NCBI GenBank assembly: GCA_017302835.1
Contig: JAFLCC010000001.1
Coordinates: forward strand, 124,001 to 188,000
Direction of reading: 5' to 3'
Source of the DNA: Deltaproteobacteria bacterium
GTDB lineage: Bacteria > Bdellovibrionota > Bdellovibrionia > Bdellovibrionales > Bdellovibrionaceae
DNA length: 64,000 nucleotides
Shown piece after piece: positions 45,460 to 55,158 of the stretch (positions are counted from its first letter, which is position 1; every line of letters starts with the position of its first letter). The notes under the pieces were generated by a model, which saw only the letters and a program-made list of their open reading frames with translations, searched no databases and had not been told where the DNA came from. Both the position numbers and the translations under genes were made by a program.

Positions 45460-45694
45460 TTTATGGGCACCCCAATCGCGATAATCGCGAAAGAAGTCTA
45501 TTCAAATCAAAGTCCTTTGTTCACTCAGTTTTAAAGATACCTAAACTGATTTGATTTCCGAAAATATGGCTGTGACTGAAACTATAACCACAAGTTCGAG
45601 AAAAAAATCGCGATAGGGTCTTTAGCAAAATAAGGCATGGACAAAAAGATTAAATTAAATTGTATACCTTGTTTTGTTACAGGCCCTTATAAGA

Positions 45695-46165
45695 CTATTC
45701 GTTATGATAGGGCAGATTGTTGAGTATTGAAAATGACCGATAAATTTGTTCAAGAACAATTAACTGAGCTATTAAATGATTAAATGTTAAATTTGATAAC
45801 GAAACATTAAGATTCGCTCTTTTTTTTAATTCATCACTAAGGCCAAACGCACCACCGATTAAAAACACAACTCTTTTTTTTCCTGAATTTAATATTAAAT
45901 TTATATTTTTAGAAAAATCCAAGCTATTTAAGGACTTTCCTTTTTCATCAAAGACAATTAAAAAATCGTCTTTTTCTAGAAAATCAAATATCTTTTGAGA
46001 TTCTTTTTCTACACGAGCCTCTTTAAAACTTCGATTAAAGTTTTCACCCTTTATTGTTTTCATTTCAAGTTTAACAAAATGACTTATTTTTTTTTGATAC
46101 AACTGAATAGCTTGATCAGACCATTCTTCTTTGGCAGACTGAAGATTTAAGAAAATAAACTTCAT
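45695..46165 (-). CDS. rlmH: 23S rRNA (pseudouridine1915-N3)-methyltransferase RlmH
   Basis: 156 residues, the family size. VVFLIGGAFGLSDELKKRA is the SPOUT knot SAM loop, and YHNE is the conserved C-terminus of RlmH. It methylates pseudouridine 1915 in the 50S. It overlaps the stop of the nadD-rsfS gene by ATGA. RsfS and RlmH neighbour each other in many bacteria. Confidence 0.96.
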   Translation of the reverse strand: MKFIFLNLQSAKEEWSDQAIQLYQKKISHFVKLEMKTIKGENFNRSFKEARVEKESQKIFDFLEKDDFLIVFDEKGKSLNSLDFSKNINLILNSGKKRVVFLIGGAFGLSDELKKRANLNVSLSNLTFNHLIAQLIVLEQIYRSFSILNNLPYHNE

Positions 46166-47166
46166 TCTTCTAAATTCATTGCCTTAGCATTTTTCCATAA
46201 TTTCTCTAGAGAATATTCTTGTCTCACATAATCATAAAAAACATGAACAATTAAAGACCCGTAATCAACAACCACCCAACGACCTTCACCCGTTCCCTCA
46301 ACACTCTGAGGCAATAGATTAAACTCTTCTTTTACTGCTTGGGTTAATCCTTCGGCCAAGGAAATGGCATGTCGAGTGGACGTCCCCGAAGCGATCAGCG
46401 TGTACTCTGAAGAGGATGATAAACTTGTTAAGTCGTAGGCTGCAATATTAACAGCCTTCTTCTCATTGAGCTGTTTAGAGCAAAACTGGGTAAACTGAGC
46501 ATAGTCTTTAACTTTGAGCCCTTGTTCACGATATATTTGATTTTCTTTAATATAATTCTCAACACCAAGTGGTAGGTATTTTATTACCGGACGTCCTGAT
46601 CTTAACTTTTTTCTTAACTCTGTAGAGGAAATTTCGACATCATTTAAGGAAACAAATTGAATACTTCTTCCATTTTTTAAGTCTAAAAAATTAAACTCAA
46701 TTTCGTTTGTTACAGGTTGTAAAAACTTAGGAAGATCAGAAAAGCTTTGTGGCAAATGATATCCAGACCTGGTCGTTACAACCAGATTTGTTTCGTTTAT
46801 TAAGGTTAAATAGTCCTTCCACTTATATAGATTTTCTAAATTATCAACTCCAATAATTAAATAAATCTCTTCTGGCTTATAAGTTTTTCTGTATTCCTTA
46901 ATAGTGTCTATTGTATAACTCAAGCCCCCTCTTCTGATTTCTTGATCATCGACTAAGAAATATTTGTCATAGCCTTCAATGGCTTTTGCTAACATTTCCA
47001 GTCTTTGCTTTGAACTAGGTCCTTCAACTGGGGTTTTAAGAGGGTTTTGATGATTGGGAACGATGGCAATTTTATCAAGGCCCAATTTCCTTCTTACTGT
47101 TTCCAAAGCATTAATATGTCCAAGGTGGGGTGGGTTAAATGAACCGCCAAAAATTCCAATTTTCAT
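46162..47166 (-). CDS. NadD-RsfS fusion: nicotinate-nucleotide adenylyltransferase plus ribosome silencing factor
   Basis: Residues 1-212 are NadD: GIFGGSFNPPHLGHINALE is the nucleotidyl-transferase site, and ISSTELRKKLRSGRPVIKYLP is its second signature. Residues about 215-334 are RsfS: YTLIASGTSTRHAISLAEGL, EGTGEGRWVVVDYGSLIVHVF, YSLEKLWKNA. NadD makes deamido-NAD; RsfS binds L14 and blocks subunit joining. In most genomes these are adjacent separate genes. The frame is continuous, with 4-base overlaps on both sides (obgE and rlmH). Confidence 0.92.
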   Translation of the reverse strand: MKIGIFGGSFNPPHLGHINALETVRRKLGLDKIAIVPNHQNPLKTPVEGPSSKQRLEMLAKAIEGYDKYFLVDDQEIRRGGLSYTIDTIKEYRKTYKPEEIYLIIGVDNLENLYKWKDYLTLINETNLVVTTRSGYHLPQSFSDLPKFLQPVTNEIEFNFLDLKNGRSIQFVSLNDVEISSTELRKKLRSGRPVIKYLPLGVENYIKENQIYREQGLKVKDYAQFTQFCSKQLNEKKAVNIAAYDLTSLSSSSEYTLIASGTSTRHAISLAEGLTQAVKEEFNLLPQSVEGTGEGRWVVVDYGSLIVHVFYDYVRQEYSLEKLWKNAKAMNLEE

Positions 47167-48194
47167 ATATTTTCCTGATTAAATAATTTATCGGTTAAGA
47201 ACTGAAGTAAATCTTTAATGTTTTTTCCTGTAAACGCAGATATCGCAATAACTTTGACATTAAACTGTTTATTAAATTTTGAAATTAAAATTGATAATTC
47301 CTCTTCTGAAAGAGTGTCAATTTTATTTAAAACGACAAACTGAGGTCTCCCTGTTAAAGGAAAAAAATCAACTTTGTCTTGATTTTTTTTATCATACATC
47401 TCTAGCTCGTAGATCAAATCCAAGTAATCCTGAAGGGGATCTCTACCTGACAACCCAGAAGCATCTATCAAATGAATAAAAAACTTGGTCCTTTCAATAT
47501 GCTTTAAAAACTGTATCCCGAGGCCAACTCCTTGATGAGCGCCCTTTACAAGTCCAGGAATATCTGCCACAACAAATGTCTTAAAATCAGCTGCTTTGAC
47601 AACTCCAAGATTAGGAGCCAGCGTCGTGAAGGGGTAATCTGCGATCTTTGGTTTCGCCGCTGAAATCCTAGAAATAAGCGTTGATTTTCCAGCATTAGGA
47701 AATCCAATGATTCCGACATCAGCAATGAGCTTGAGCTCAAGAGTCACTTCTCTCTCTTCACCTTCTTCTCCTGGTTGAGCGTGTTCAGGCGCTTGATTGA
47801 CGGAAGTTTTAAAAAAGTGGTTTCCTTTTCCCCCGCGTCCACCCTTTAATAAAACAAATTCATTGTGCTCTGCCATATCGACTAATACTTCAGAGTTTTC
47901 TGTTTTTACAATGGTTCCCTTAGGAACCAAAAGAACAAGATCCATTCCATTTGCTCCAGAACAACGAGCCCCTTCCCCTGGAGAACCATTGTTGGCAATA
48001 TATTTTTTGTTGGCTTTGAAATCGACTAAAGAATTTAAATGAGGACTGATTTTTAAAATGAGGTCCCCACCTCGACCGCCATCACCACCATCAGGTCCAC
48101 CGCGAGGGGTTCCAGATTCTCTTCTAAAACTGACGCAACCAGCACCTCCGTGCCCAGATCCAACTAATATTTTAATTTCATCAATAAATTTCAT
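47163..48194 (-). CDS. obgE: GTPase ObgE/CgtA
   Basis: The Obg glycine-rich domain is clear at the N-terminus: GGAGCVSFRRESGTPRGGPDGGDGG. The G domain has GFPNAGKSTLIS (P-loop), ADIPGLVKGAHQGVGLG and NKID. The length is 343 residues, without a long C-terminal OCT domain. It is needed for ribosome assembly and replication control. I used ATG 48194, which gives the family start MKFIDE; TTG 48209 is also in frame. It follows rpmA as in most bacteria. Confidence 0.96.
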   Translation of the reverse strand: MKFIDEIKILVGSGHGGAGCVSFRRESGTPRGGPDGGDGGRGGDLILKISPHLNSLVDFKANKKYIANNGSPGEGARCSGANGMDLVLLVPKGTIVKTENSEVLVDMAEHNEFVLLKGGRGGKGNHFFKTSVNQAPEHAQPGEEGEEREVTLELKLIADVGIIGFPNAGKSTLISRISAAKPKIADYPFTTLAPNLGVVKAADFKTFVVADIPGLVKGAHQGVGLGIQFLKHIERTKFFIHLIDASGLSGRDPLQDYLDLIYELEMYDKKNQDKVDFFPLTGRPQFVVLNKIDTLSEEELSILISKFNKQFNVKVIAISAFTGKNIKDLLQFLTDKLFNQENI

Positions 48195-48232
48195 GACCAA
48201 TACCGCCAATTTTTTTTAACCTATTTGTAAAG

Positions 48233-48259
48233 AAAAAGGGAGTATGAAACTCCCTTTTT
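48233..48259 (-). terminator. Terminator between rpmA and obgE
   Basis: AAAAAGGGAGT pairs perfectly with ACTCCCTTTTT (11 bp) around a five-base loop. On the minus strand the A/T arm ends in U residues, so it can stop transcription after rpmA. obgE may then rely on read-through or its own promoter. Confidence 0.75.
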
Positions 48260-48313
48260 AAAATTTTACAATTTTTATAGGCTTTTAGGTCTCTTCTAAA
48301 GATTACTCTATTT

Positions 48314-48574
48314 TTAAGCTGTTTTAGGATAAACTGAAACTTTTAATTTTTCCTTCGAAGCTCTTTCAAATTTTACAACTCCTTCGATAACAGAGTAAAT
48401 TGTCCAATCTCTTCCAACTTTAACATTATTACCAGCATTAAATCTTGTTCCACGCTGTCTTACAAGAATAGTACCTGGAAGAACTGATTGCCCTCCAAAC
48501 CTCTTAACACCTAGGTTTTTACACTGCGAATCGCGACCATTCTTGGTACTACCACCAGCTTTTTTCGATGCCAT
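48314..48574 (-). CDS. rpmA: 50S ribosomal protein L27
   Basis: 86 residues. [27 protein letters not shown] and the [18 protein letters not shown] stretch are L27, which reaches into the peptidyl-transferase centre. AGGAG stands seven bases before the ATG. It follows rplU by 47 bases. Confidence 0.98.
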   Translation of the reverse strand: MASKKAGGSTKNGRDSQCKNLGVKRFGGQSVLPGTILVRQRGTRFNAGNNVKVGRDWTIYSVIEGVVKFERASKEKLKVSVYPKTA

Positions 48575-48621
48575 TTCTCACTCCTATCAATAATTCCCAA
48601 TAATATTTTAAATATCTACTT

Positions 48622-49212
48622 TTATGTCGATTTTTTTGTAGCTTTTTTTACAGCCGATTTTTTCGCCTCTGTTTTTTTCGCAACTTTTTTTGGCGTCGCT
48701 TTCTTGGTTACTTTTTTAGCTGTCTTCTTTTTGGAAGACACTTTTTTTGTTTCATCTTCACCTAGAGCTGTTGCTTTGTTGGCCTTTAATCCAGCTTGCA
48801 CCTTTGCTTTTCTCGCCTCAACTTTATCTTGAATTCTTTGAGCTCTTAATGCCGCCATATCAGAAATCTTTGGTTGAGCTTCTGTTGTTTCTGTTTTTCC
48901 TTCTGGAGAAGTGATCGCTTTAACAAATAACTCAGTAAAAGGTTGCTTGTGACTTTTAAATTTTCTAAATGAATGTCTTCTTTTCTTTTTAAAAACAATG
49001 ACCTTTGGGCTCCTGGCTTGCTTAGTTACCACAACAGTTACAGAGGCATTTTTAACCACTGGCTGGCCTACATGAGTTACATCTCCACCTAATAGCAAAA
49101 TATCGCTAATGTTAAATTCTGATCCTAATTGCTGTTCAAGCTTCTCAACTTGCAAAACATCACCGGGTTTTACTGTATATTGTTTTCCACCAGTACGAAT
49201 AACTGCGTACAT
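48622..49212 (-). CDS. rplU: 50S ribosomal protein L21 with long Lys/Ala-rich tail
   Basis: The first 105 residues are normal L21 (YAVIRTGGKQYTVKPGD..., KVIVFKKKRRHSFRKFKSHKQPFTELFVKAI). The next 90 residues are an extra tail rich in Lys, Ala and Thr, ending in KKATKKST-type repeats much like the free 24-residue peptide at 25821. L21 is about 103 residues in E. coli. ATG 49212 has GGAGG seven bases upstream, which rejects the longer reading frame back to 49287. Confidence 0.95.
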   Translation of the reverse strand: MYAVIRTGGKQYTVKPGDVLQVEKLEQQLGSEFNISDILLLGGDVTHVGQPVVKNASVTVVVTKQARSPKVIVFKKKRRHSFRKFKSHKQPFTELFVKAITSPEGKTETTEAQPKISDMAALRAQRIQDKVEARKAKVQAGLKANKATALGEDETKKVSSKKKTAKKVTKKATPKKVAKKTEAKKSAVKKATKKST

Positions 49213-49329
49213 TTTTGTACCTCCAAGAACGGGATTAAGCTCGATGTTAATGCCACTAAGCTCATTAATTGTCAATAATTTAATCAAACTATTTCATATA
49301 AATATAGGGGTCAATGAATATTTAGATTT

Positions 49330-50862
49330 TTACATTATAAATAGTTCATATTGTTCAAGATGATAATTAGGCTCAATTTTAAAAGCGACTGATTTTTTTA
49401 ATTTTCGTTCTAATTGTTCAAGGGTCTCGCCCTCGAACTCATAAATCCAATCCACTATTTCACTCCGACAGTGAACAACGAAATTATTCTTCTGGTTTTC
49501 AACCATTCCAACTTCTCGCTCTAGTTCTCTGAAAATTTCATTTGCCACTGTTGATTTTCTTTTAATATAGCCCTTCCCATCACAGTAACTACAGGGTTCA
49601 CACAGTATTTTAATCAAGCTTGGGCGAATTCTTTTTCGAGTCATCTCTACCAGACCCAAAGAGGACATGGATAAAACATTGACTTTGGCTCTATCTTTAA
49701 TAATTTCTTCCTTTAAAGCTTCAATGATTTTTTCCCGATGACTGTCTTTTTCCATATCAATAAAGTCTATGATAATAATCCCGCCACAGTTTCGTATTCT
49801 TAATTGATGAGCAATCTCTTTAACAGATTCTAAATTCGTTTTTAAAATGGTGTCTTCCAAGTCTTTTTTCCCGACAAATCGACCCGTGTTCACATCAATA
49901 ACTACAAGTGCTTCCGCTTCATCAATAACAATATATCCACCCGATTTTAACCATATTTTTCGGTCCACCGATCGAGATATTTCTAACTCGACATTATACA
50001 AATCAAACAAAGGCTTTGGCTCTTCATAAAGAATAATATTTTGCTTATATTTAGGCATCAGTTGCGAAACAAATTTAGTTACTTTTTTGTGAACTTCCAC
50101 ATCATCAACCCAAACAGAAGTTACCACTTCACTCATTAAGTCCCTGAGGGCTCTTAATTCCACATCCATCTCTTGATGGATCTGCCCTGGGGTTTTTTTC
50201 TTTTCATAATTTTTAAGGATCTCTTTTGATAGCCTATCTAGATACTCAATATCTGATCTTAAATTTTCTGCAGTGGCACCTTCCCCGGCTGTCCTGACGA
50301 TGACCCCTCCGGTTGGGTTGATTTTTTGAACTAATTCCTTGAGCCTTTCACGCTCTTCTTCATTTTCAATTCTACGAGAAATTCCTAAATGCCTAATAGT
50401 TGGCAAGTAAACAATAAATCTTCCTGGTAAGGAAATATGGGTCGTAAGCCTCGCTCCCTTGGTGCCTAAGGGATCCTTCGCCACTTGAACCAAGATGGAC
50501 TGCCCTTCTTTGAGTAAATCTTGAATTGGTGTTTTGTTGTCATTCTTTTGCGGAATACCCTCTTCATCATAAATTGTCTCTGAAAGTGGTTCTTCCCTAT
50601 CTAAGTCTGAAAGGGGATAACTATCTGAGTCTAGGTCTTCCCTGATATCTCCAACATAAAGAAAAGCTGCCTTTTCTAGACCTATATCCACAAACGCTGC
50701 CTGCATGCCTGGCAAAACACGTAAAACAGTTCCTCGATGAATAGCTCCTACCAAAGTTGGAGATGTTTTTCTTTCAATTTTCAAATCCGTAAGGACCCCA
50801 GAGTCAACATAAGCCACCCTTGTCTCGTGTGGTCTTACATTAATCAAAATTTCAGCAGACAT
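49330..50862 (-). CDS. rng: Ribonuclease G
   Basis: 510 residues. An S1 domain (about 35-95) is followed by the DNase I-like catalytic core with IDVNTGRFVGKKDLEDTILKTN and GGIIIIDFIDM, whose Asp residues hold Mg. The zinc link CEPCSYCDGKG closes the core. RNase G/E enzymes process rRNA and mRNA. No long E-type scaffold tail is present. AGGAG precedes the ATG. It leads the rng-rplU-rpmA group. Confidence 0.93.
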   Translation of the reverse strand: MSAEILINVRPHETRVAYVDSGVLTDLKIERKTSPTLVGAIHRGTVLRVLPGMQAAFVDIGLEKAAFLYVGDIREDLDSDSYPLSDLDREEPLSETIYDEEGIPQKNDNKTPIQDLLKEGQSILVQVAKDPLGTKGARLTTHISLPGRFIVYLPTIRHLGISRRIENEEERERLKELVQKINPTGGVIVRTAGEGATAENLRSDIEYLDRLSKEILKNYEKKKTPGQIHQEMDVELRALRDLMSEVVTSVWVDDVEVHKKVTKFVSQLMPKYKQNIILYEEPKPLFDLYNVELEISRSVDRKIWLKSGGYIVIDEAEALVVIDVNTGRFVGKKDLEDTILKTNLESVKEIAHQLRIRNCGGIIIIDFIDMEKDSHREKIIEALKEEIIKDRAKVNVLSMSSLGLVEMTRKRIRPSLIKILCEPCSYCDGKGYIKRKSTVANEIFRELEREVGMVENQKNNFVVHCRSEIVDWIYEFEGETLEQLERKLKKSVAFKIEPNYHLEQYELFIM

Positions 50863-51001
50863 ATTGGCTCCTAAAAATTAGCAGTCCAGATTTGTTTTAA
50901 ATAAAACCCTAAAACACCCGTCGAGGTTTATTGTATTAAAATAATACCGATAAGTCATACATTAAAGATATTATGTATTCTACATTAACCGGGAGTTAGC
51001 T

Positions 51002-52075
51002 GTGGCAGCAATAGATGATTTATTCAAAATCATGGTTGAACAAAGAGCATCAGATTTACATATCACCAGTGGGGCACCTCCTTTTTTGCGACTACACGGA
51101 AGAATGATGCCTCTAAATTATAAAGAATTAAACAGCCAAGAAGTTCAAGGTTTGCTTTTTGAAATTTTAACTGAAAAGCAAAAAAAATCCTTTGTTGAAA
51201 AATGGGAGTTGGATTGCGCTTATACTCTACAGGGCGTGGCTAGATTTAGATGCAATGTTTTCATGCAGAGAAAAGGACTTGCTGGTGTTTTCAGGATTAT
51301 CCCAGAAAAAATCAAATCAGCTCAAGAGCTCAATATTCCCCAAGGGATTCTGGATTTGTTGGATTGTGATCGTGGTTTGATTCTTGTGACGGGTCCAACT
51401 GGTTCTGGAAAATCAACAACTCTAGCTGCCATGATTCACGAAATAAACTTAAGCTCTGAATCGCATATTATCACGGTTGAAGATCCCATCGAATTTGTGC
51501 ATCAAAATATCAAGTGCATCGTGAACCAAAGAGAAGTCGGCTCCCACACCAAATCTTTTGCCAATGCCCTCAAAGCAGCGCTGCGAGAAGATCCAGATAT
51601 TATCTTAGTGGGAGAGTTGCGAGACCTTGAAACCATTTCATTAGCTCTGACTGCCGCAGAAACGGGTCATATTGTTTTTGGAACTTTACATACGAATAAT
51701 TCTGCAAAAACGATTGATCGAATTATCGATGTTTTTCCTTCTGGACAGCAATCTCAAATCAGAACCATGCTTTCTGAAAGCTTACGTGGAATTGTGGCTC
51801 AAACTCTTTTTTCTCGAGCTGACGGACAGGGACGAATTGCCGCCTACGAGATTTTAAGAAACTCAAAGGCCATTGCCAATCTCATCAGGGAGGGCAAAAT
51901 TCACCAAATCCCATCAGCTCTTCAAACAGGAACTTCTCTGGGCATGATTACTTTTGAAAAATATATCGAAGATCTAGTAAAAAAAGGAAAGGTATCCAGT
52001 GCTGATGCTAAGACCTTTTTAGGAAAAGAAAGTGAATCTTCGTCCTCAGTAGCGTCCGTCAAAAAATCAAGCTAG
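51002..52075 (+). CDS. pilT: Twitching motility retraction ATPase PilT
   Basis: 357 residues. Walker A is TGPTGSGKSTT, the Asp box ITVEDPIEFVH, Walker B-type IILVGELRD and the His box GHIVFGTLHTNNSAKTIDRIID. PAS-like N-terminal domain as usual. PilT powers pilus retraction. Start is GTG with GGGAG upstream. The last 15 residues are Ser-rich. No other pil gene sits beside it. Confidence 0.96.
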   Translation: MAAIDDLFKIMVEQRASDLHITSGAPPFLRLHGRMMPLNYKELNSQEVQGLLFEILTEKQKKSFVEKWELDCAYTLQGVARFRCNVFMQRKGLAGVFRIIPEKIKSAQELNIPQGILDLLDCDRGLILVTGPTGSGKSTTLAAMIHEINLSSESHIITVEDPIEFVHQNIKCIVNQREVGSHTKSFANALKAALREDPDIILVGELRDLETISLALTAAETGHIVFGTLHTNNSAKTIDRIIDVFPSGQQSQIRTMLSESLRGIVAQTLFSRADGQGRIAAYEILRNSKAIANLIREGKIHQIPSALQTGTSLGMITFEKYIEDLVKKGKVSSADAKTFLGKESESSSSVASVKKSS

Positions 52076-52215
52076 TAAAAGCATTCTAAAATGGGTTGTA
52101 AAAAATACTATCATGTGAAATTTCCTTTTTGTTGAACTATTTATAATTTCGATTTAAACACTTGAATCTAGTCTTTCAATTATGATTCGGGATTCCCTAT
52201 AAAAAAGGAGAACCC

Positions 52216-52626
52216 ATGAGCAAATTTTTACGAATACGAACCATTTTAGCTCTGGCAACATTTTTATTTTCTATGATTTCCAGTGCGAGCAATAAACTTA
52301 CCTGTTTGAATCAAGCCACCGGAGCAGCTTTAGAAGTTAGCTATTTTGGTGCCCCTTCCTATTACAATACTAACGGCGAACTACGTTTAAATCATATTCT
52401 GGTTGGTTTCTTTAGATCACAAGGCCTCAACATAGAAGCGCCTTATCTTTTTGAAGGTTATACTAATTGGAGTTATAATAATTTTTCTTTTACTGCCGGA
52501 ACGCCAAAAGCATTTTCACTTAATTTTTCTGCCGACTCTGGTGGCTTAAAACTTTACTATGTTCAATATTCTAGAACGACTCCTTCAACTTTTTTCTTTA
52601 ACTCAGGAGAATGCCGCTTTAATTAA
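52216..52626 (+). CDS. Hypothetical secreted protein
   Basis: 136 residues with a signal peptide (RTILALATFLFSMISSASN). Two cysteines (LTCLN near the N-terminus and GECRF at the C-terminus) suggest a disulfide linking the ends. Rich in aromatic and polar residues, probably beta. A strong AAAGGAG precedes the ATG. No family recognised. Confidence 0.65.
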   Translation: MSKFLRIRTILALATFLFSMISSASNKLTCLNQATGAALEVSYFGAPSYYNTNGELRLNHILVGFFRSQGLNIEAPYLFEGYTNWSYNNFSFTAGTPKAFSLNFSADSGGLKLYYVQYSRTTPSTFFFNSGECRFN

Positions 52627-52643
52627 TACACAAAAAAGAAAGT

Positions 52644-52952
52644 CTACCAATTGTGTTGCCACAAGGTAACCATGGCTGTTGGTTGACGGTTGTTATCATA
52701 AACAACATAACCGACTCCGGTTATAAGCCCTAAGAGAACGCCTATAGTGATATTATCAGTGTGCTCTTGGGGTTTTCCATAAAAACTCAATGTACTTAAT
52801 CCCAAAACTCCGCCACCAATACTTGTAAATAAGACGGTTGCGGTGGTTCTTTTAACAGTTGAAGAGTTTAATCCGCTCTGCGCTAAACTGTTTTGTGACC
52901 AAAGAAACAAAATGGTACTAAAAAAAAGAATCCTTAGAATGACGTTTTTCAT
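52644..52952 (-). CDS. Hypothetical membrane protein
   Basis: 102 residues. An N-terminal hydrophobic stretch ending in NSLAQSG looks like a signal peptide, followed by two short Gly-rich hydrophobic stretches (TSIGGGVLGLSTLSFYG and ITIGVLLGLITGVGYVVYD). Convergent with the previous gene; no family recognised. Confidence 0.55.
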   Translation of the reverse strand: MKNVILRILFFSTILFLWSQNSLAQSGLNSSTVKRTTATVLFTSIGGGVLGLSTLSFYGKPQEHTDNITIGVLLGLITGVGYVVYDNNRQPTAMVTLWQHNW

Positions 52953-53082
52953 TTCACCAACCTATCATTGAACATTCAATTTTGACAATTCCTTTTACCC
53001 AGGGGTAAATTAAGAGCTGTCCAACTTATTTTTAGATAGATTCTTAACCCCAATCAGAGAAAATTCGGAGACCCAGCAGAAT

Positions 53083-53772
53083 ATGGATACAAATTTCAGT
53101 AAAACTAATTATGATATAGCAAAATATATCGATCACACCATGCTCAAACCAGAAGCAACTGAATCACAAATTAAAAATTTATGTATGGAGGCTGTAGATA
53201 ATCGTTTCTACTCTGTTTGCGTCAACTCTGTCTGGGTTCCTTTGTGTTCGTCTTTACTTAAAAATTCGGAGGTTAAAGTTTGTAGCGTTATTGGATTTCC
53301 CCTTGGCGCCATGTCAAGTCAAAGCAAGGCTTTTGAAACCTCTTGGTGTGTTGAAAATGGTGCAAGTGAAATAGATATGGTCTTACAGCTTGGTTTTTTG
53401 AAGAACAATCAATTTGAATTTGTTGTCTCAGATATTCAAACGGTTGTCGCCGCTGCCAAGGGAAAAACCGTAAAGGTCATTTTTGAAACCTGCTTACTCT
53501 CCCATGATGAAAAAATCAAAGCCTGCGAGGCCTCTCTTGCTGGGGGAGCTCAGTTTGTAAAAACCTCAACTGGATTTTCAACTGCGGGAGCTACCATAGA
53601 AGACGTTCAATTGATGAAACGTATTGTTGGAAATAATGCAAAAGTAAAAGCCAGCGGTGGAATTAAAAACCTTGCCCAAGCCATGGCTTTTATTTCCGCT
53701 GGTGCGGAAAGGCTTGGTACTAGCTCTGGGGTTGAAATACTTAAAGGTCTTGAATCAAAACAAGGTTACTAA
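53083..53772 (+). CDS. deoC: Deoxyribose-phosphate aldolase
   Basis: 229 residues. YIDHTMLKPEATESQI, VCSVIGFPLGAM, and the Schiff-base lysine region FVKTSTGFSTAGAT are DeoC. It cleaves deoxyribose-5-phosphate to glyceraldehyde-3-phosphate and acetaldehyde. First gene of the deo group, 40 bases ahead of deoA. Confidence 0.97.
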   Translation: MDTNFSKTNYDIAKYIDHTMLKPEATESQIKNLCMEAVDNRFYSVCVNSVWVPLCSSLLKNSEVKVCSVIGFPLGAMSSQSKAFETSWCVENGASEIDMVLQLGFLKNNQFEFVVSDIQTVVAAAKGKTVKVIFETCLLSHDEKIKACEASLAGGAQFVKTSTGFSTAGATIEDVQLMKRIVGNNAKVKASGGIKNLAQAMAFISAGAERLGTSSGVEILKGLESKQGY

Positions 53773-53811
53773 TTCCATTTTAGAAATAAAAAAGAACAGC
53801 AGGGGTTTTTA

Positions 53812-55137
53812 ATGACTTATTTACCATCAGAGTTAATCAAGAAAAAAAGAAATGGCTTCTGTCATTCAGAATCTGAAATAGATTTTCTAATTCAAGCTTA
53901 CACTCGAAATGAAATTCCCGATTATCAAATGTCGGCATGGTTGATGGCGGTCTATTTTCAGGGCTTAAGTGATGAAGAAATTTTATACTTAACAAAATCA
54001 ATGATTCATTCTGGTCAAGTTGTTAATTTTAAAAGTATAGACACCTTTAGAGTCGATAAACATTCTACCGGAGGAGTGGGAGATAAAACAAGTTTGATTC
54101 TTGGTCCTATTGTTGCTGCGGCAGGAATTCTCGTTCCTATGATTTCTGGCAGAGGCTTGGGACATACCGGTGGAACCTTAGATAAACTTGAATCTATTCC
54201 TGGCTTTAATACGCAGCTAACTTTGAAACAATTTGTTGAGAATGTAGAAAAACATCATATTTGTTTTATTGGACAAACCAGAGAAATTTGCCCTGCTGAT
54301 AAAAAAATATACGCCTTAAGAGACGTCACTTCCACCGTAGAAAGCATCCCTCTGATTTGCGCTAGTATCATGTCGAAAAAACTAGCAGAAGGCATAAATG
54401 GTTTAGTTTTGGATGTAAAAGTTGGCTCTGGTGCTTTTATGAAAGATTTATCAAAAGCTGAAGAATTAGCTCGCCAATTAATGAATATTGGAACGGGTTA
54501 TGGAAAGAAGGTGACAGCTGTGTTGACAAATATGAATCAACCACTTGGAAGATTTGCAGGAAATGCATTAGAGGTATTTGAATGCATTGAAATCCTTAAA
54601 GGAAATAGGTCCCAAAATAGCTTAGGAGTTGATTTATTTCAAGATACGAGGGAACTAAGTCTTGTTCTTTCAGCACACATGATACTTTTATCAGGAAAAT
54701 ATAAAAACTATGAAGCTGCCTATCAAAAAGCTACAGAGCTTTTATCTTCTGGAAAGGCATTAAAAAAATTTGAAGAGCTCTGTGAACTTCACTCTGGAAA
54801 TCTAAATCAATTCAAAATTCTACCCCCTGCTTATGAAATAAAATCCCCCTCTTCAGGCTTTTTTTCCTTTGTTAATACTGAAAAAGTGGGCGTTGCCTTG
54901 ATCCAATTAAAGGCAGGACGAAATCAAAAAGAAGATATTTTGGATCTTCATTCGGGGATTGAATTTCATTTTAAAACTGGCGACCACGTAACCGAAGGTG
55001 ATACCCTTTTTACTCTTTATGGCTCAAATAAAAGCTTATTCCCACTTGCTGAAAAGCTGCTAATTGAATGCTTTAAAATTTCCTTGCAAAGATCTTCAAA
55101 AGAAGATCTTATCTATAAAGTGATGTTGTCCTCTTAA
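53812..55137 (+). CDS. deoA: Pyrimidine-nucleoside/thymidine phosphorylase
   Basis: 441 residues. VDKHSTGGVGDKTSLILGP is the phosphate/Gly-rich loop, and SGRGLGHTGGTLDKLESIPGF is the family signature. It releases deoxyribose-1-phosphate or ribose-1-phosphate from pyrimidine nucleosides. AGGGG precedes the ATG. With deoC and punA it forms a pathway that degrades nucleosides from external or prey nucleic acids. Confidence 0.93.
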   Translation: MTYLPSELIKKKRNGFCHSESEIDFLIQAYTRNEIPDYQMSAWLMAVYFQGLSDEEILYLTKSMIHSGQVVNFKSIDTFRVDKHSTGGVGDKTSLILGPIVAAAGILVPMISGRGLGHTGGTLDKLESIPGFNTQLTLKQFVENVEKHHICFIGQTREICPADKKIYALRDVTSTVESIPLICASIMSKKLAEGINGLVLDVKVGSGAFMKDLSKAEELARQLMNIGTGYGKKVTAVLTNMNQPLGRFAGNALEVFECIEILKGNRSQNSLGVDLFQDTRELSLVLSAHMILLSGKYKNYEAAYQKATELLSSGKALKKFEELCELHSGNLNQFKILPPAYEIKSPSSGFFSFVNTEKVGVALIQLKAGRNQKEDILDLHSGIEFHFKTGDHVTEGDTLFTLYGSNKSLFPLAEKLLIECFKISLQRSSKEDLIYKVMLSS

Positions 55138-55158
55138 AGAAAAAAGTTGGGAGTCCTT

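Noticed and set aside
45460-45694. 235-base spacer with short repeats (ATCGCGATAATCGCGAAAG and AAATCGCGATAGG)
   Set aside because: The ATCGCGAT palindromes could be sites for a regulator, but two short copies do not support a call.
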